In this document: positions 21,578 to 31,200 of the stretch, one piece after another
Layout of the letters: the number at the start of each line of letters is the position of its first letter
Position numbering within the stretch: the first letter of the stretch is position 1
NCBI RefSeq assembly: GCF_002261185.1
Contig: NZ_NEVQ01000003.1
Location: 62,001-126,000 of the forward strand
DNA from: Bordetella genomosp. 4
GTDB lineage: Bacteria > Pseudomonadota > Gammaproteobacteria > Burkholderiales > Burkholderiaceae_B
DNA: 64,000 nt
Reading direction: 5' to 3'
Translations under genes and position numbers: made by a program
Notes under the pieces: generated by a model
The model's database searches: none
Told to the model about the DNA's origin: nothing
The model's input: only the letters and a program-made list of their open reading frames with translations

Positions 21578-22872
21578 AACACAAAGCGCAGAAAATCGGT
21601 CGTCTCCGCGCAGCGGTGCTCGGCTGGCTGGGCGCGCCGTTTGGCCTCACCGATACTGAGGCCTGGGCGCGACTTGGCAGAAGTAGCTCAGCTGGCGTCA
21701 ACGTCAATGATCACAACGTTCTCCAGTTGTCTGCTGTATGGGCATGTGTCCGATTGATATCGGAGACATTGGGCACCCTGCCGCTCGGCATGAACGAGAA
21801 AACGACGACTGGAAAGCGTCCGGCACCTCAGCATTGGCTCCACTCCATTATTGGTACACAGCCGAACAGTGACTCGATAGCCTCCGTATTTTGGGAATCG
21901 GTAGTGGCTACGATGCTTTTGCGGGGCAATGCGCACTGCGAAAAGCTGATGATTGGCGAAAAGACGGTGGGGTTGCAGTTCCTCTACCCTCATCGCCTGA
22001 GCATTTCGCGATTGGGTGCGGGTACAAAAGAGTATCGATATACAGACGATGACGGTCGCCAGCGAATAATTCCGGAATCACGGATTTGGACTATCCCAGG
22101 ATGGTCTTTGAACGGGAAGACAGGCGTTTCCGTCATTCGCTACGGCGCAGAGGTCTTTGGCGCCGCGCTGGCTACCGACGAAGCCGCGTCCGGCGTGTTC
22201 AAACGGGGGCTGATGCCAACGACATGGTTTAAGTACCCGAAGGTCCTCAAGGACAACCAGCGTGAAGAGGCAAGGCTGTTTATCGAGGACCGCCTGTCAG
22301 GCGCTGTAAACGCGGGTAGACCGGCCATTCTGGAAGCCGACATGGAGGTCGGCACCATTGGGATCAATCCCGCCGACGCGCAGTTACTTCAGTCTCGTGG
22401 CTATTCAGTCGAAGAGATTTGCCGTTGGTTCCGTGTCCCCCCTTGGATGGTGGGCCATACTGAGAAAAGCACCAGCTGGGGGACAGGCATCGAACAACAG
22501 ATGATTGGCTTCCTCGTGTTCACGCTTGGCCCCTGGTTAAAGAGGATTGAGCAAAGCATCTCAAAGGACCTTTTGAGTCCCATCGAACGCATGCGCTATT
22601 ACCCGAAATTTTCCGTCGAGGGATTGCTGCGAGCGGACAGCGCTGCACGCGCTTCGTTCTATAGCGTGATGGTGAATAACGGAATCCTGACACGTGACGA
22701 AGTGCGTGAACTAGAGGATAGGGCACCGATGGGCGGCAACGCCGCCGTGCTGACGGTGCAAACAGCATTGGCACCTCTAGATAGCCTAGGCAGCAACACA
22801 GTTGATCAGCAAGCCCGCGCCGCATTGGCGAATTGGCTGAAGGACATGATGGCCTCCACGGCCGACACCTGA
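21574..22872 (+). CDS. portal protein, HK97 type
   Basis: The 432-residue protein matches HK97-type portals: early VLQLSAVWACVRLISETLGTLPL, then LLRGNAHCEK, then SVEEICRWFRVPPWMVG and STSWGTGIEQQ. It forms the dodecameric ring at one capsid vertex. It overlaps terL by 4 bases (ATGA). Confidence 0.95.
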   Translation: MKHKAQKIGRLRAAVLGWLGAPFGLTDTEAWARLGRSSSAGVNVNDHNVLQLSAVWACVRLISETLGTLPLGMNEKTTTGKRPAPQHWLHSIIGTQPNSDSIASVFWESVVATMLLRGNAHCEKLMIGEKTVGLQFLYPHRLSISRLGAGTKEYRYTDDDGRQRIIPESRIWTIPGWSLNGKTGVSVIRYGAEVFGAALATDEAASGVFKRGLMPTTWFKYPKVLKDNQREEARLFIEDRLSGAVNAGRPAILEADMEVGTIGINPADAQLLQSRGYSVEEICRWFRVPPWMVGHTEKSTSWGTGIEQQMIGFLVFTLGPWLKRIEQSISKDLLSPIERMRYYPKFSVEGLLRADSAARASFYSVMVNNGILTRDEVRELEDRAPMGGNAAVLTVQTALAPLDSLGSNTVDQQARAALANWLKDMMASTADT

Positions 22873-22882
22873 AGGAAACCCC

Positions 22883-23758
22883 ATGAGCATTAAGAACCTG
22901 CCGGTCGCACCGGCTGGGCGGCCTTGTTCGGCCGTCAATTCCTATCTGTCGCCGCGTGCCTTGGAGCGCTGGGACGCAGGTGTTCGGGCGGCTACTGAAT
23001 CAGAAGAGGATCGTTCTATCAGTGTCTATGACGTAATTGGTTATGACTGGTGGACCGGAGAAGGGGTAACCGCGAAACGTATCGCTGGTGCCTTGCGAAG
23101 CTTGGGAGCAGGCCCTGTCACGGTGAACGTGAACAGCCCCGGCGGCGATATGTTCGAAGGGTTGGCGATTTACAACCTGCTGCGCGAACACCAAGGCGAA
23201 GTGACGATAAAGGTGCTTGGCCTGGCAGCTTCGGCGGCATCGGTCATTGCTATGGCTGGCGACAAAGTGCAGATCGCCCGCGCCGGTTTCTTGATGATTC
23301 ACAACTGCTGGGTTGTAGCGCAAGGAAACCGGCACGACCTACGAGAGTTCGCGAACACCATGGAGCCCTTTGATGCGGCGATGGCGGACATCTACGCAGC
23401 CCGCACTGGCCAAGAAATGGCGACCGTCCAGCAGCAGATGGACGGAGAGACATGGATTGGCGGTAGTCAGGCGATTGATCAAGGCTACGCCGACGAACTT
23501 CTTCCGTCTGATCAAGTTGGCAAAACGGACTCAAAAGCTTCGGCTAGTGCAGTGCGTCGTATCGAAGCGGCAATTCGTGCTGCTGGCCTACCCAGAAGCG
23601 AGGCCCAGCGCCTTATTCACGATTTCAAGTCCAGCCTGAGCGATTCGGCTGGCGGCGGTGAGCGCGATGCCACCGGACGCGACCCGAGTGATTCGGTCGC
23701 CCTCAGCACTACGGCCCAACTGGCCGCATCCCTCACCAATATATTCACGAAGAGGTAA
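22883..23758 (+). CDS. head maturation protease, ClpP-like
   Basis: The 291-residue serine protease has the ClpP-like fold. Its motifs are VNVNSPGGDMFEG (oxyanion region), the nucleophile in LGLAASAASVIAMAG, His in MIHNCWVVAQG and the later acidic residue in the AARTG/MDGETWIGG part. It cleaves the delta domain of the capsid protein during head maturation. It sits between portal and capsid genes as in HK97-like phages. Confidence 0.93.
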   Translation: MSIKNLPVAPAGRPCSAVNSYLSPRALERWDAGVRAATESEEDRSISVYDVIGYDWWTGEGVTAKRIAGALRSLGAGPVTVNVNSPGGDMFEGLAIYNLLREHQGEVTIKVLGLAASAASVIAMAGDKVQIARAGFLMIHNCWVVAQGNRHDLREFANTMEPFDAAMADIYAARTGQEMATVQQQMDGETWIGGSQAIDQGYADELLPSDQVGKTDSKASASAVRRIEAAIRAAGLPRSEAQRLIHDFKSSLSDSAGGGERDATGRDPSDSVALSTTAQLAASLTNIFTKR

Positions 23759-23760
23759 AC

Positions 23761-24954
23761 ATGTCGCAAATCGACAATGACATCAAGGCGATCAATGCCA
23801 GCCTGAAAGAGGTCAATGATCAGCTGAAGACGCACGCGGAGGAAGCAGACAAGCAAATCCGTGCCCACCAGCAGCTTTCCCAAGAAGCAAAATCTCAGGT
23901 GGACGATCTGCTGGTCAAACAAGGCGAACTGCAGGCGGACTTGCGTGCCGCCATGCAAGTGATCGCGAAGCTGGAGCAAGGCGGCGGATCGCCTGCAAAG
24001 GCCAAGTCCATCGGACAGGTGGTGGCCGAGTCCGACGAACTGAAGAAGTTCAACCCCAGCATGCAGGGCAGCTTTACCATCAAGGCTGCTATCACTCGTG
24101 AAGATGATTCCGCTGGCCCGCTGATTCAGCCCACGCGTGTTCCGGGAATTGTGGCTACGCCTAATCAACGGCTTTTTATCCGCGACTTGCTCACCTGGGG
24201 ACCGACGGACTCTAGCGACGTTGAGTATGTGCGGGAGACGCTGTTCACCAACAACGCGAACGTCGTCGCAGAGAACCCCGTTGACCCGAAGCCCGAATCG
24301 GACATCAAGTTCGAACTGGATTCGGAGAAAGTGGCGACCATCGCTCACTGGATTCGCGCATCCAAGCAGGTGCTGCGCAATGCACGACAGCTGCAAACCT
24401 ACATCAACGGTCGGTTGATGTACGGCTTGGACTTGAAGGAAGAGCTTCAGATTCTGAAGGGTTCGGGCGTCGGCTTGAACATGAACGGCATCCTGACACA
24501 GGCGATTGCGTACGCAAACCCTGGCGTGGTGGTTCAAAATGAAACGCGCCTGGATCGTCTCCGTATCGCCATGCTGCAAGTCACATTGGCCGAATACGAG
24601 GCTGATGGCATTGTCCTGAACCCGATTGATTGGACCAGTATCGAACTGACCAAAACGGAGGACAAGCAGTACTTATTTGCCACGCCTCGCGGTTTATCTG
24701 TGCCAGGCCTCTGGGCGCGTCCGGTTGTGGCTACGCAGGCAATGGACCTCAATCAATTCCTGACCGGCGCGTTCAAGCTCGGCGCGCAGGGTTGGGATGG
24801 TGAAGAGGCCAACATCACGGTATCGAATCAGGACCGAGACAACTTCGTCAAGAACATGGTCACGATTCTGTGTGAGAAGCAATCCACGGTTACCGTATTC
24901 CGCCCGCAGGCGTTCGTGAAAGGCGACTTTACCGGCTTGGATGTAGCCCCCTAA
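23761..24954 (+). CDS. major capsid protein, HK97 fold
   Basis: The protein is 397 residues. The first 100 are a charged coiled-coil scaffold-like delta domain (INASLKEVNDQLKTHAEEADK). The capsid fold follows, with the recognisable LIQPTRVPGIVATPNQRLFIRDLL and DIKFELDSEKVATIAHWIRASKQVL. The clean RBS (AAGAGGTAAAC) suits high expression. Confidence 0.95.
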   Translation: MSQIDNDIKAINASLKEVNDQLKTHAEEADKQIRAHQQLSQEAKSQVDDLLVKQGELQADLRAAMQVIAKLEQGGGSPAKAKSIGQVVAESDELKKFNPSMQGSFTIKAAITREDDSAGPLIQPTRVPGIVATPNQRLFIRDLLTWGPTDSSDVEYVRETLFTNNANVVAENPVDPKPESDIKFELDSEKVATIAHWIRASKQVLRNARQLQTYINGRLMYGLDLKEELQILKGSGVGLNMNGILTQAIAYANPGVVVQNETRLDRLRIAMLQVTLAEYEADGIVLNPIDWTSIELTKTEDKQYLFATPRGLSVPGLWARPVVATQAMDLNQFLTGAFKLGAQGWDGEEANITVSNQDRDNFVKNMVTILCEKQSTVTVFRPQAFVKGDFTGLDVAP

Positions 24955-25015
24955 GGCGAGTTCATAGCCCGTCCGGCGACGGCGCAAAGCCGTCGCTGGA
25001 TTACTGGAGAGTGAT

Positions 25016-25246
25016 ATGCCACAAGTGATTGCGATCAGGTCATTCGATCATGATGGCCTGCGCCGAGTGGGTGACCAGTTCGATGTGTCGGAAAAGGTAG
25101 CCGAGCAGCTGGAAGGCAAGGGCCTTGTCAAGATTGAGCAAGGCGATGGCAGCGTACCTGAGAGTGCGAAATCGCCAGAGTCGGCTAGTGCTACAGAAGG
25201 CGATCAGAAACCCAAACGGGCGCGCCGAAGAGCTTCGACGGAGTAA
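25016..25246 (+). CDS. hypothetical head-region protein, 76 aa
   Basis: The first 45 residues (VIAIRSFDHDGLRRVGDQFDVSEKVAEQLEGKGLVKI) look like the small SH3-like or head-tail joining accessory proteins found after capsid genes. The last 30 residues are Ser/Glu/Lys rich and disordered. The RBS is GGAGAGTGAT. Its function is not established. Confidence 0.65.
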   Translation: MPQVIAIRSFDHDGLRRVGDQFDVSEKVAEQLEGKGLVKIEQGDGSVPESAKSPESASATEGDQKPKRARRRASTE

Positions 25247-25249
25247 TCC

Positions 25250-25570
25250 ATGTCTGTTATCCCTCTTGCGACTGCAAAGCAGTTCTTGGACGTGATCCAC
25301 GGGGCCGATGACGGCAAGTTGCAGATGCTGTTAGACGGCGCAGAGGAAGAGGCCGTTCAGTACATGAATCGGGCCAATTTTGAGGGGCCGTGGACGGGAT
25401 TCGAGCCTAAGCCTGATGCTACTGGCGCGGAGACACTGCCTCCATCCGTGGTGGTGGGAATACTCCTGCTGCTTCAGGGGGTCTATCAAGCCTCACCAGA
25501 AGACGCTGAGAAGCTGCGTATGGCTGGTGAAATCAAGCTTCATCCTCAGCGCGTTTGTTTGGGGGCGTAA
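25250..25570 (+). CDS. head-tail connector, gp6-like
   Basis: The 106-residue, mostly helical protein has the gp6/gp15-like adaptor pattern: LATAKQFLDVIHGADDGKLQMLLDGAEEEAVQYMNR at the start and PSVVVGILLLLQGVYQASPE in the second half. It would form the ring below the portal. Its stop shares a base with the next start (TAATG). Confidence 0.82.
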   Translation: MSVIPLATAKQFLDVIHGADDGKLQMLLDGAEEEAVQYMNRANFEGPWTGFEPKPDATGAETLPPSVVVGILLLLQGVYQASPEDAEKLRMAGEIKLHPQRVCLGA

Positions 25571-25932
25571 TGCTCAGTTATCGACTTCGGCATCGAATCA
25601 CATTCGAGCGCCCCGTTCATATAAAGAACGAAGAGTCCGGTTCTGTTCGCACGGTTTGGGAGGTGGTCATCGTCGGGGGGGTGCAGATGGTAGATGTGCC
25701 TGCTGAGGTCCTGACAGGTGCTGGACGCGAGCTCATTGCGGCAGACGCGCGTCAAGCACAAACCACTGCGCGCATCAATTTGCGATGGTTTCCTGTTGAC
25801 CGGCTGGAGCTAGCCAAGTGGCGCATCCTTTGGGATGACCGCCAGCTTGGCATCGTCTCTGCGGAGACTGATATCACCGCTCGGCGCGAATGGCGTCTTC
25901 GTTGTGAGGATGGGGTGCGCGATAAAACTTGA
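25570..25932 (+). CDS. head closure/stopper protein
   Basis: The 120-residue beta-rich protein has the phage head-tail joining pattern (LRHRITFERPVHIKN at the start, then DRQLGIVSAETDITARREWRLRCEDG at the end). It closes the connector after DNA filling. The start is coupled to the upstream stop (TAATG). Confidence 0.82.
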   Translation: MLSYRLRHRITFERPVHIKNEESGSVRTVWEVVIVGGVQMVDVPAEVLTGAGRELIAADARQAQTTARINLRWFPVDRLELAKWRILWDDRQLGIVSAETDITARREWRLRCEDGVRDKT

Positions 25933-25941
25933 GGGGGCGTA

Positions 25942-26409
25942 ATGGCCGAAAACCGCTTTTCAGGCTTAGACCAAGCCTTGAAGAACATGAAGGACTTGCC
26001 CGTCAAGATTCGGCGCTCAGCAGCCCGCAAGGCTGTTGGCAAGGGAGCTGCGATATTGCGCCGCAGAGCAAAAGAGAACGCTTTGCGCATTGACGATAAG
26101 GACACAGGGCGAAGAATCGCCGACAACGTCGGCCAGCGCTATCGCAGCAAAGAATCCCGGCGTACTGGAGACGTGATCATCAGTGTTGGTGTTCTCACTA
26201 AGAGGGGCCGCATCCCCCGGGGCAATCCTGATGAGGGGCCGAAGGGAAATACGCCCCACTGGCATCTTAAGGAACTTGGAACGAGCAAGGTTCGTGCTGA
26301 GCCATTCATTCGCCCTGCTGGCGAGGGCAGTGTTGACGAGGTGCTTAATGCCGTCGCCGCCGAGCTGGACAAGCAAGTCACCAACGAAGTTAAGAAATTG
26401 GGGGTGTGA
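25942..26409 (+). CDS. tail completion protein, HK97 gp10-like
   Basis: The 155-residue protein is basic with a helical N-terminal half (KNMKDLPVKIRRSAARKAVGKGAAIL) and a beta-rich C-terminal half ending in the HWHLKELGTSKVRAEPFIRPA signature of the HK97 gp10 family. It joins head and tail. Its stop overlaps the next start (GTGATG). Confidence 0.88.
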   Translation: MAENRFSGLDQALKNMKDLPVKIRRSAARKAVGKGAAILRRRAKENALRIDDKDTGRRIADNVGQRYRSKESRRTGDVIISVGVLTKRGRIPRGNPDEGPKGNTPHWHLKELGTSKVRAEPFIRPAGEGSVDEVLNAVAAELDKQVTNEVKKLGV

Positions 26410-26774
26410 TGTATCCGCCCATATACGCAACAGTAAAGACCTCTCCCGCTGTCCAGGCCGTGCTAGGCGAGGACGTACGCCTCTTTCCTTTCGGAAGGGT
26501 CCCGCAAGGCACGCCGACGCCTTATGGAGTCTGGCAACTGGTTCCTGGCGGTAGCCCTGAAAACTACCTTGGGAATCTTCCCGACATTGACAGCATGCTG
26601 GTGCAGGTCGATGTCTACGCGACCGACGATGTTGACGCACGCGAGGCAGCAAAGGCCTTACGAGATGCTATAGAGCCGCACGCACACATTGTCTCTTGGC
26701 GTGGAGAGGACACAGACACCGAAACCGACTTGGCCTTCGTGAGCTTTGACGTGAGGTGGTGGGTACCTCGATAG
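26409..26774 (+). CDS. tail terminator-like protein (DUF3168)
   Basis: The 121-residue protein opens [21 protein letters not shown] and continues [19 protein letters not shown] and [22 protein letters not shown], the DUF3168 tail-terminator layout. The family caps the growing tail tube. The ATG at 26409 is preferred to the GTG at 26406. An intrinsic terminator follows before the tail tube gene. Confidence 0.82.
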   Translation: MYPPIYATVKTSPAVQAVLGEDVRLFPFGRVPQGTPTPYGVWQLVPGGSPENYLGNLPDIDSMLVQVDVYATDDVDAREAAKALRDAIEPHAHIVSWRGEDTDTETDLAFVSFDVRWWVPR

Positions 26775-26798
26775 CTAACCCAACTTTATTTCACCTAT

Positions 26799-26824
26799 GC
26801 CCCGCACCTCGCGGGGCTTTTTTT
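26799..26824 (+). terminator. intrinsic terminator inside the late operon, before the tail tube gene
   Basis: A perfect 7-bp stem GCCCCGC/GCGGGGC with a 5-base loop (ACCTC) is followed by seven Ts. The tail tube start codon lies only 34 bp downstream. Confidence 0.75.
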
Positions 26825-26857
26825 GCCCGTGAATCGGGTTCCTTTGGAGTTGAAACC

Positions 26858-27580
26858 ATGTCCATCTTGACCCAGGGCACACAAATCTATGTATTGGCGC
26901 CCACTGTTGAGGACCCGACTACGTTCGAGGCCTTGGAAATTGAATGTGCAACAGCGTTCTCGCCAGGCGGAAACCCCGCTGATCAGATCGAAACCACGTG
27001 CCTAAGTGACAAGATTCGCAGCTATTTGCGTGGCTTGCGTACGCCGGGGCAGGCCACGCTGAACATTAATGCTGACCCGCGCAACGTGTCGCATATCCGC
27101 CTGCATCAGTTATCTGAGGATGACAACGTTGAGGATCTGGCCTGGGCTGTGGGCTGGTCTGATGGCAAGGCGCCGCCGACTGTAATGGCGACTGGCATCG
27201 TCTCAGGCATCACCGTGACGAACGGGGGTAGCGGTTATACCACCGCGCCTACGGTGACGCTCTCGGGCGGGGGTGGCACCGGCGCGACAGCGACCGCTAC
27301 CGTGTCGGGCGGTGTGGTCACCGCAATCACCGTAACTAACCCTGGCTCTGGGTACACGTCGGCCCCGACTGTCGCTATTGATGGCGACGGAACTGGCGCA
27401 GCAGCGACGGCGACTCTTGGCGCAGGTGACGATTTCAATCTGCCTTCGACTCGCACTTGGTTTGTTTTCCGCGCTTACGTGTCTGACTTCCCGTTCGACT
27501 TCGCGGCAAACACTGTTGTGGCGACGGCTGCAACCCTTCAACGCACGGGCGGCTCCGCCTGGATTCGTAAGGTGGCCTAA
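26858..27580 (+). CDS. major tail tube protein with glycine-rich repeat insert
   Basis: The 240-residue protein has a lambda V-like tail tube N-terminal domain ([15 protein letters not shown], then [16 protein letters not shown]). The middle carries two tandem repeats of about 39 residues starting GSGYTTAP and GSGYTSAP, near residues 123 and 162, each with Gly/Thr/Ala-rich beta-strands. These are surface-decorating insertions of the kind seen in some phage tube proteins. The ATG at 26858 follows TTGGAGTTG. It starts just after an in-operon terminator. Confidence 0.88.
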   Translation: MSILTQGTQIYVLAPTVEDPTTFEALEIECATAFSPGGNPADQIETTCLSDKIRSYLRGLRTPGQATLNINADPRNVSHIRLHQLSEDDNVEDLAWAVGWSDGKAPPTVMATGIVSGITVTNGGSGYTTAPTVTLSGGGGTGATATATVSGGVVTAITVTNPGSGYTSAPTVAIDGDGTGAAATATLGAGDDFNLPSTRTWFVFRAYVSDFPFDFAANTVVATAATLQRTGGSAWIRKVA

Positions 27581-27582
27581 GC

Positions 27583-27963
27583 ATGTTGATGACCAAAGAG
27601 AGTTTGGCGACAGCGGGCGCTTTCACAGGCAAGCCCGTTGAGAAAGAGGTTAAGTGGAAGAAAGACGGTAAAGAGCTGGTCTTTACTGTCTACGTCCGGC
27701 CTCTGGGTTATAGCGCCGCAGTATCCGACCTGCTGGCGATGTCCGGAAAGGTGGATGCGGTTGCGGGCCGTATTGCTGCCAGCATTTGCGATGCAGATGG
27801 AAAGCCTGTTTTTACCGTCGGGGACATTACTGGCGAAGCTGATTCAGATCGTGGTCCATTGGACGGCGAGCTGACTACTTCGCTTCTTGCTGTGATTGGC
27901 GAGGTGAACGGCTTGGGAAAGTCGAAGACCTCACCGAAGAGGATGAAATCTGGTGCGAGCTAG
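27583..27963 (+). CDS. tail assembly chaperone (gpG-like, zero-frame product)
   Basis: The 126-residue protein begins TKESLATAGAFTGKPVEKEVKWKK, a tail-chaperone opening, and has the gpG-like overall size. Near its 3' end the sequence GGGAAAG (27915-27921) allows ribosomes to slip to the -1 frame and make a longer GT-type product. The protein binds and organises the tape measure. It starts two bases after the tail tube stop. Confidence 0.88.
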   Translation: MLMTKESLATAGAFTGKPVEKEVKWKKDGKELVFTVYVRPLGYSAAVSDLLAMSGKVDAVAGRIAASICDADGKPVFTVGDITGEADSDRGPLDGELTTSLLAVIGEVNGLGKSKTSPKRMKSGAS

Positions 27964-28223
27964 TAATGAACGGCGTTGGCGGTTGCACTATCGCCGAAGC
28001 GAAGGAGCGTCTTAGCTACCGAGAGTTCGTTACGTGGAGGCAGTACCGGACGAAGCGGGGAAGCCTGAATCTAGGCATGCGTGTAGAGCGTGCAGCTGCA
28101 ACGCTTGCGGCGCTTTACGCCAACTCCCACAGCAAGAACGGTGGATACACCATCTACGACTTCATGCCTCATGAGAGTGCGCCAGCGATTTCGCTGGAAC
28201 AGGCCATGAAGGAATGGGCATAA
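27583..28223 (+). CDS. tail assembly chaperone GT fusion by -1 programmed frameshift
   Basis: Reading 27583-27921 in the first frame and then 27921-28223 after a one-base backward slip gives 213 residues. The sequence across the joint (GLGK then VEDLTEEDEIWCELVMNG) and the continuing part (GGCTIAEAKERLSYREF) are both coding-like. The slippery heptamer GGGAAAG is the one used by lambda G/T. An ATG at 27966 could also start the second part alone, but the frameshift explains the coding look upstream of it. Confidence 0.85.
27915..27921 (+). promoter_or_regulatory. programmed -1 frameshift slippery site
   Basis: G GGA AAG in the zero frame is the X XXY YYZ heptamer of lambda gene G. The -1 frame is open from here for 100 codons. 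No strong downstream pseudoknot is obvious by eye. Confidence 0.8.
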
Positions 28224-28229
28224 GCATTA

Positions 28230-28253
28230 CCCCGCTTCGGCGGGGATTTTTTT
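28230..28253 (+). terminator. intrinsic terminator before the tape measure gene
   Basis: CCCCGC-TTCG-GCGGGG (six pairs with a stable TTCG loop, 28230-28245) is followed by seven Ts. The tape measure ATG lies 12 bp beyond the T tract. Confidence 0.72.
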
Positions 28254-28264
28254 GGGCGTTGAAA

Positions 28265-31200
28265 ATGTCGAACTCTCGAAGTCTGGGCACTCTGACGCTT
28301 GATTTGATTGCGAAGCTAGGAGGGTTCGAATCCGGAATGGATCGGGCTGGCCGCATCTCCAAGGCCAAGAGCGACCAAATCGGAAAGGATGCTGAATCAG
28401 CCGCAGCACGGACCAAAGCAGCGTATGCGACTATCGCCGCCGTCGCGGCGGGGACTATTGCAGGAATATCGCTGGGTACGATTTTCGGGTCGGTTATCCA
28501 GGAGACAAAGCAGGCGGAGCGCGAGCAGGCTCAGTTGGCGGCGGTCTTGAAATCGACCGGTGAAGCTGCTGGCTTCAGTCGAGATCAGTTGAATGCGATG
28601 GCAGCGGAGCTTGAAGGCAAGAGCATATTTAGCGCCGGAGACATCAATCAAGCGCAAACAGCCTTTCTTGCCTTCAACAATATCGTCGGAAACGAATTTG
28701 TTAGGGCTCAGCAGGCCGCTGCGGACATGGCCACCCGCACAGGCATGTCGATACAGTCGGCTGCTGAGACGATAGGTCGAGCGCTGGATATTCCATCTGA
28801 AGGAATGGCGTCGCTGACTCGGCAGGGATTTAAATTCGGGGAGCAGGAACGAGAACTCGTCGCCGCGTTGGAGTCGGTCGGAAAGGTGGGCGAGGCGCAG
28901 GCGATTGTTTTGCAAGCGCTCGAATCGAGTTATGGTGGCGCAGCCGAGGCTGCTCGGAATACGTTCGGTGGCGCATTGGATGGCCTTCGAAACACCATCA
29001 GCGGCCTGCTGACAGCCGATGATGGGAGCCTGGAAGGTGCGCGCCTAGCCGTCGAGGATTTCAATAAGCAATTATCGAGTCCCGAGGCAGTCGCGGCCTT
29101 TAGTGCACTTGTCACGACGATTGCGGAAGGCGCTGGCTTGCTTGTTCGGGCGCTAACGTCTGTCCCTTGGGAAAAGACTCTTACGGTAGCGGGGGCGATT
29201 GCTGTTGTCCTGGGCGCGCGCCTTGCTGCGGCAGCGACGGCGTCAGCGGTAAGCTTCGCAGCTGCGACGGCAGAGTCTGTGCGCTATCAAATGGCCCTGG
29301 CGTCAATGGCTGGGCTCACAACGAGAGCGGCGGCGGGGATCACAGCCATGGGTGTTGCTGCCCGCGTAGCTTCCGGGGCTATGGCACTTCTGGGTGGTCC
29401 TGTTGGCGCGGCAATCACCGCTGGTGCCGCGCTGGTCTACTTTGCCACGTCAGCAGGAGAGTCCAAGAGTAAAGCAGAAGACCTGGGCCAGCAGGTTGAT
29501 TACCTGAGCGCCTCATTCGATGGGTTTACAAAAAGCAATGCTCAAGCTGCGCTGATTGATATCCGGAATCAATTGGCGCAGGCGCAGCTTAAGTCACTTG
29601 ATGCCAGTGATGCGGTTAATACGCTGTCTGCGAAACTGGCCGGTATACCGAATACGGACCCGAGATTTCAGAGCCTCAACGACCAGCTAATAAAGGCAAG
29701 AAGTGAGTTTGACAATGCCAGTGGGGCAGCGTCCCGGCTGAATGACCGCATAGTCGAGCTGAGCGCCATTATTGCGGGCTTTGACGCTTCAGCAGCCGGG
29801 GGGGCGGTCACTGCATCCAAGACGTTCACAGAGCTGTCTGACAAGATTAATGAGCAGATATTGCTCACTGGGAAACGGACTGAGGCCGACAAGTTAGCGG
29901 CTCGTATTGGCGCAGGACTCGTTAAGGGATTAAAGGAGGGCGAAGGCGAGAAACTTATCGCTCTCCAACGCACCGCGGATCAGAAAGCTGAGGAGGACAA
30001 GAAAGAGAGGGAGCGTGAAGCCAAGGCCAAGGCCGCAGCTCAGTCCGCGCAGAGTGCCGCTGCAAGTGCGGCAAAGGCTCGTGAACAACGAGCTGCTGAA
30101 GCAATCAAGGACTATGAACGTCAGATTGAATTAATCAATACGACGGGAAATCGTCAGCAGGACGCTAGCGAGGCGTCAAAACTAGCCTTTGAGCTGGAGT
30201 CCGGCAAGCTGACAGGCATCAGCGAGCAGCAGAAAGCGCGTTTGAAGCAGCTAGCGCAAGAGCTAGACATTAAATTGCAGCTCAAGCGTGAGAACGAAAA
30301 CGCGATCAAGCTGGCGTCCTACGCGGCTACGCTCGATGAGCGGAACCAGACGGCTAGTGATGGCTTTGAGCTGGAACTCGCTGGCGCGGGGATGGGGGAC
30401 AAGTACAAAGAGCGGTTGAGAGAAATTCTTACCATACGGCAAGAGTTCAATCGTGAAATGAGCGACCTCCAGGCTCAGTTGAATAAAGGTGATATTGATC
30501 AGGGGCTCTACGACGCTGAGACTGAAATCCTTCGAAAGGCCCTAGAAGATCGGCTTGCTCTTCAGCGGGATTTCTATGAGCAGCAGGACGAGGCGCAGGC
30601 GAACTGGCTGGATGGTGTTTCCTCTGCTTGGGAAAACTACCGCGATACGGCTGTCAACTATCAGCAACAGGCAGCGGACTTTATTTCGGGAACGCTCGAT
30701 GACACAACCGTCGCTATTGGCAACAACCTCGCTGCGATGGCGCTGGAAAGCGAAAATCTTGGGGATGCCGTTGTAAACGTCGCTGCAACGATGGCGCGGA
30801 GCATTATCAATGCTCTGGCACAAATGGCAGCGCAATGGCTCGTGTATCAGGCAGTTCAATTGGTGGCGGGTAAGACGGCCCAGGCTAGCGCCGCCACGAC
30901 ATTGGCCGCCAACGCAACTGCTACATCGTTGCAGGCTGGGCTAGCTGCATTTGCAAGTACCGCAGCAATTCCAATCGTAGGTCCGTTCTTGGCTCCTGCC
31001 GCAATGGCAACGGCTTTGGCTGCTACTGCTCCAGTCGCGGCAGCAGTCAGCGCGGCAGCATTTACCGGGATGGCACACGACGGTATTGACGCAGTGCCGG
31101 AAACCGGCACATGGCTTTTGAAAAAAGGCGAGCGCGTTACCACGGCTGAAACGAGCGCAAAGCTCGATTCGGTGCTCAGCCGCATTGATTCGAATGTGGA

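Noticed and set aside
23617-24579. A 320-codon minus-strand frame opposite the capsid gene
   Set aside because: It is an antisense shadow of the capsid; the leucine- and histidine-rich sequence has no domain.
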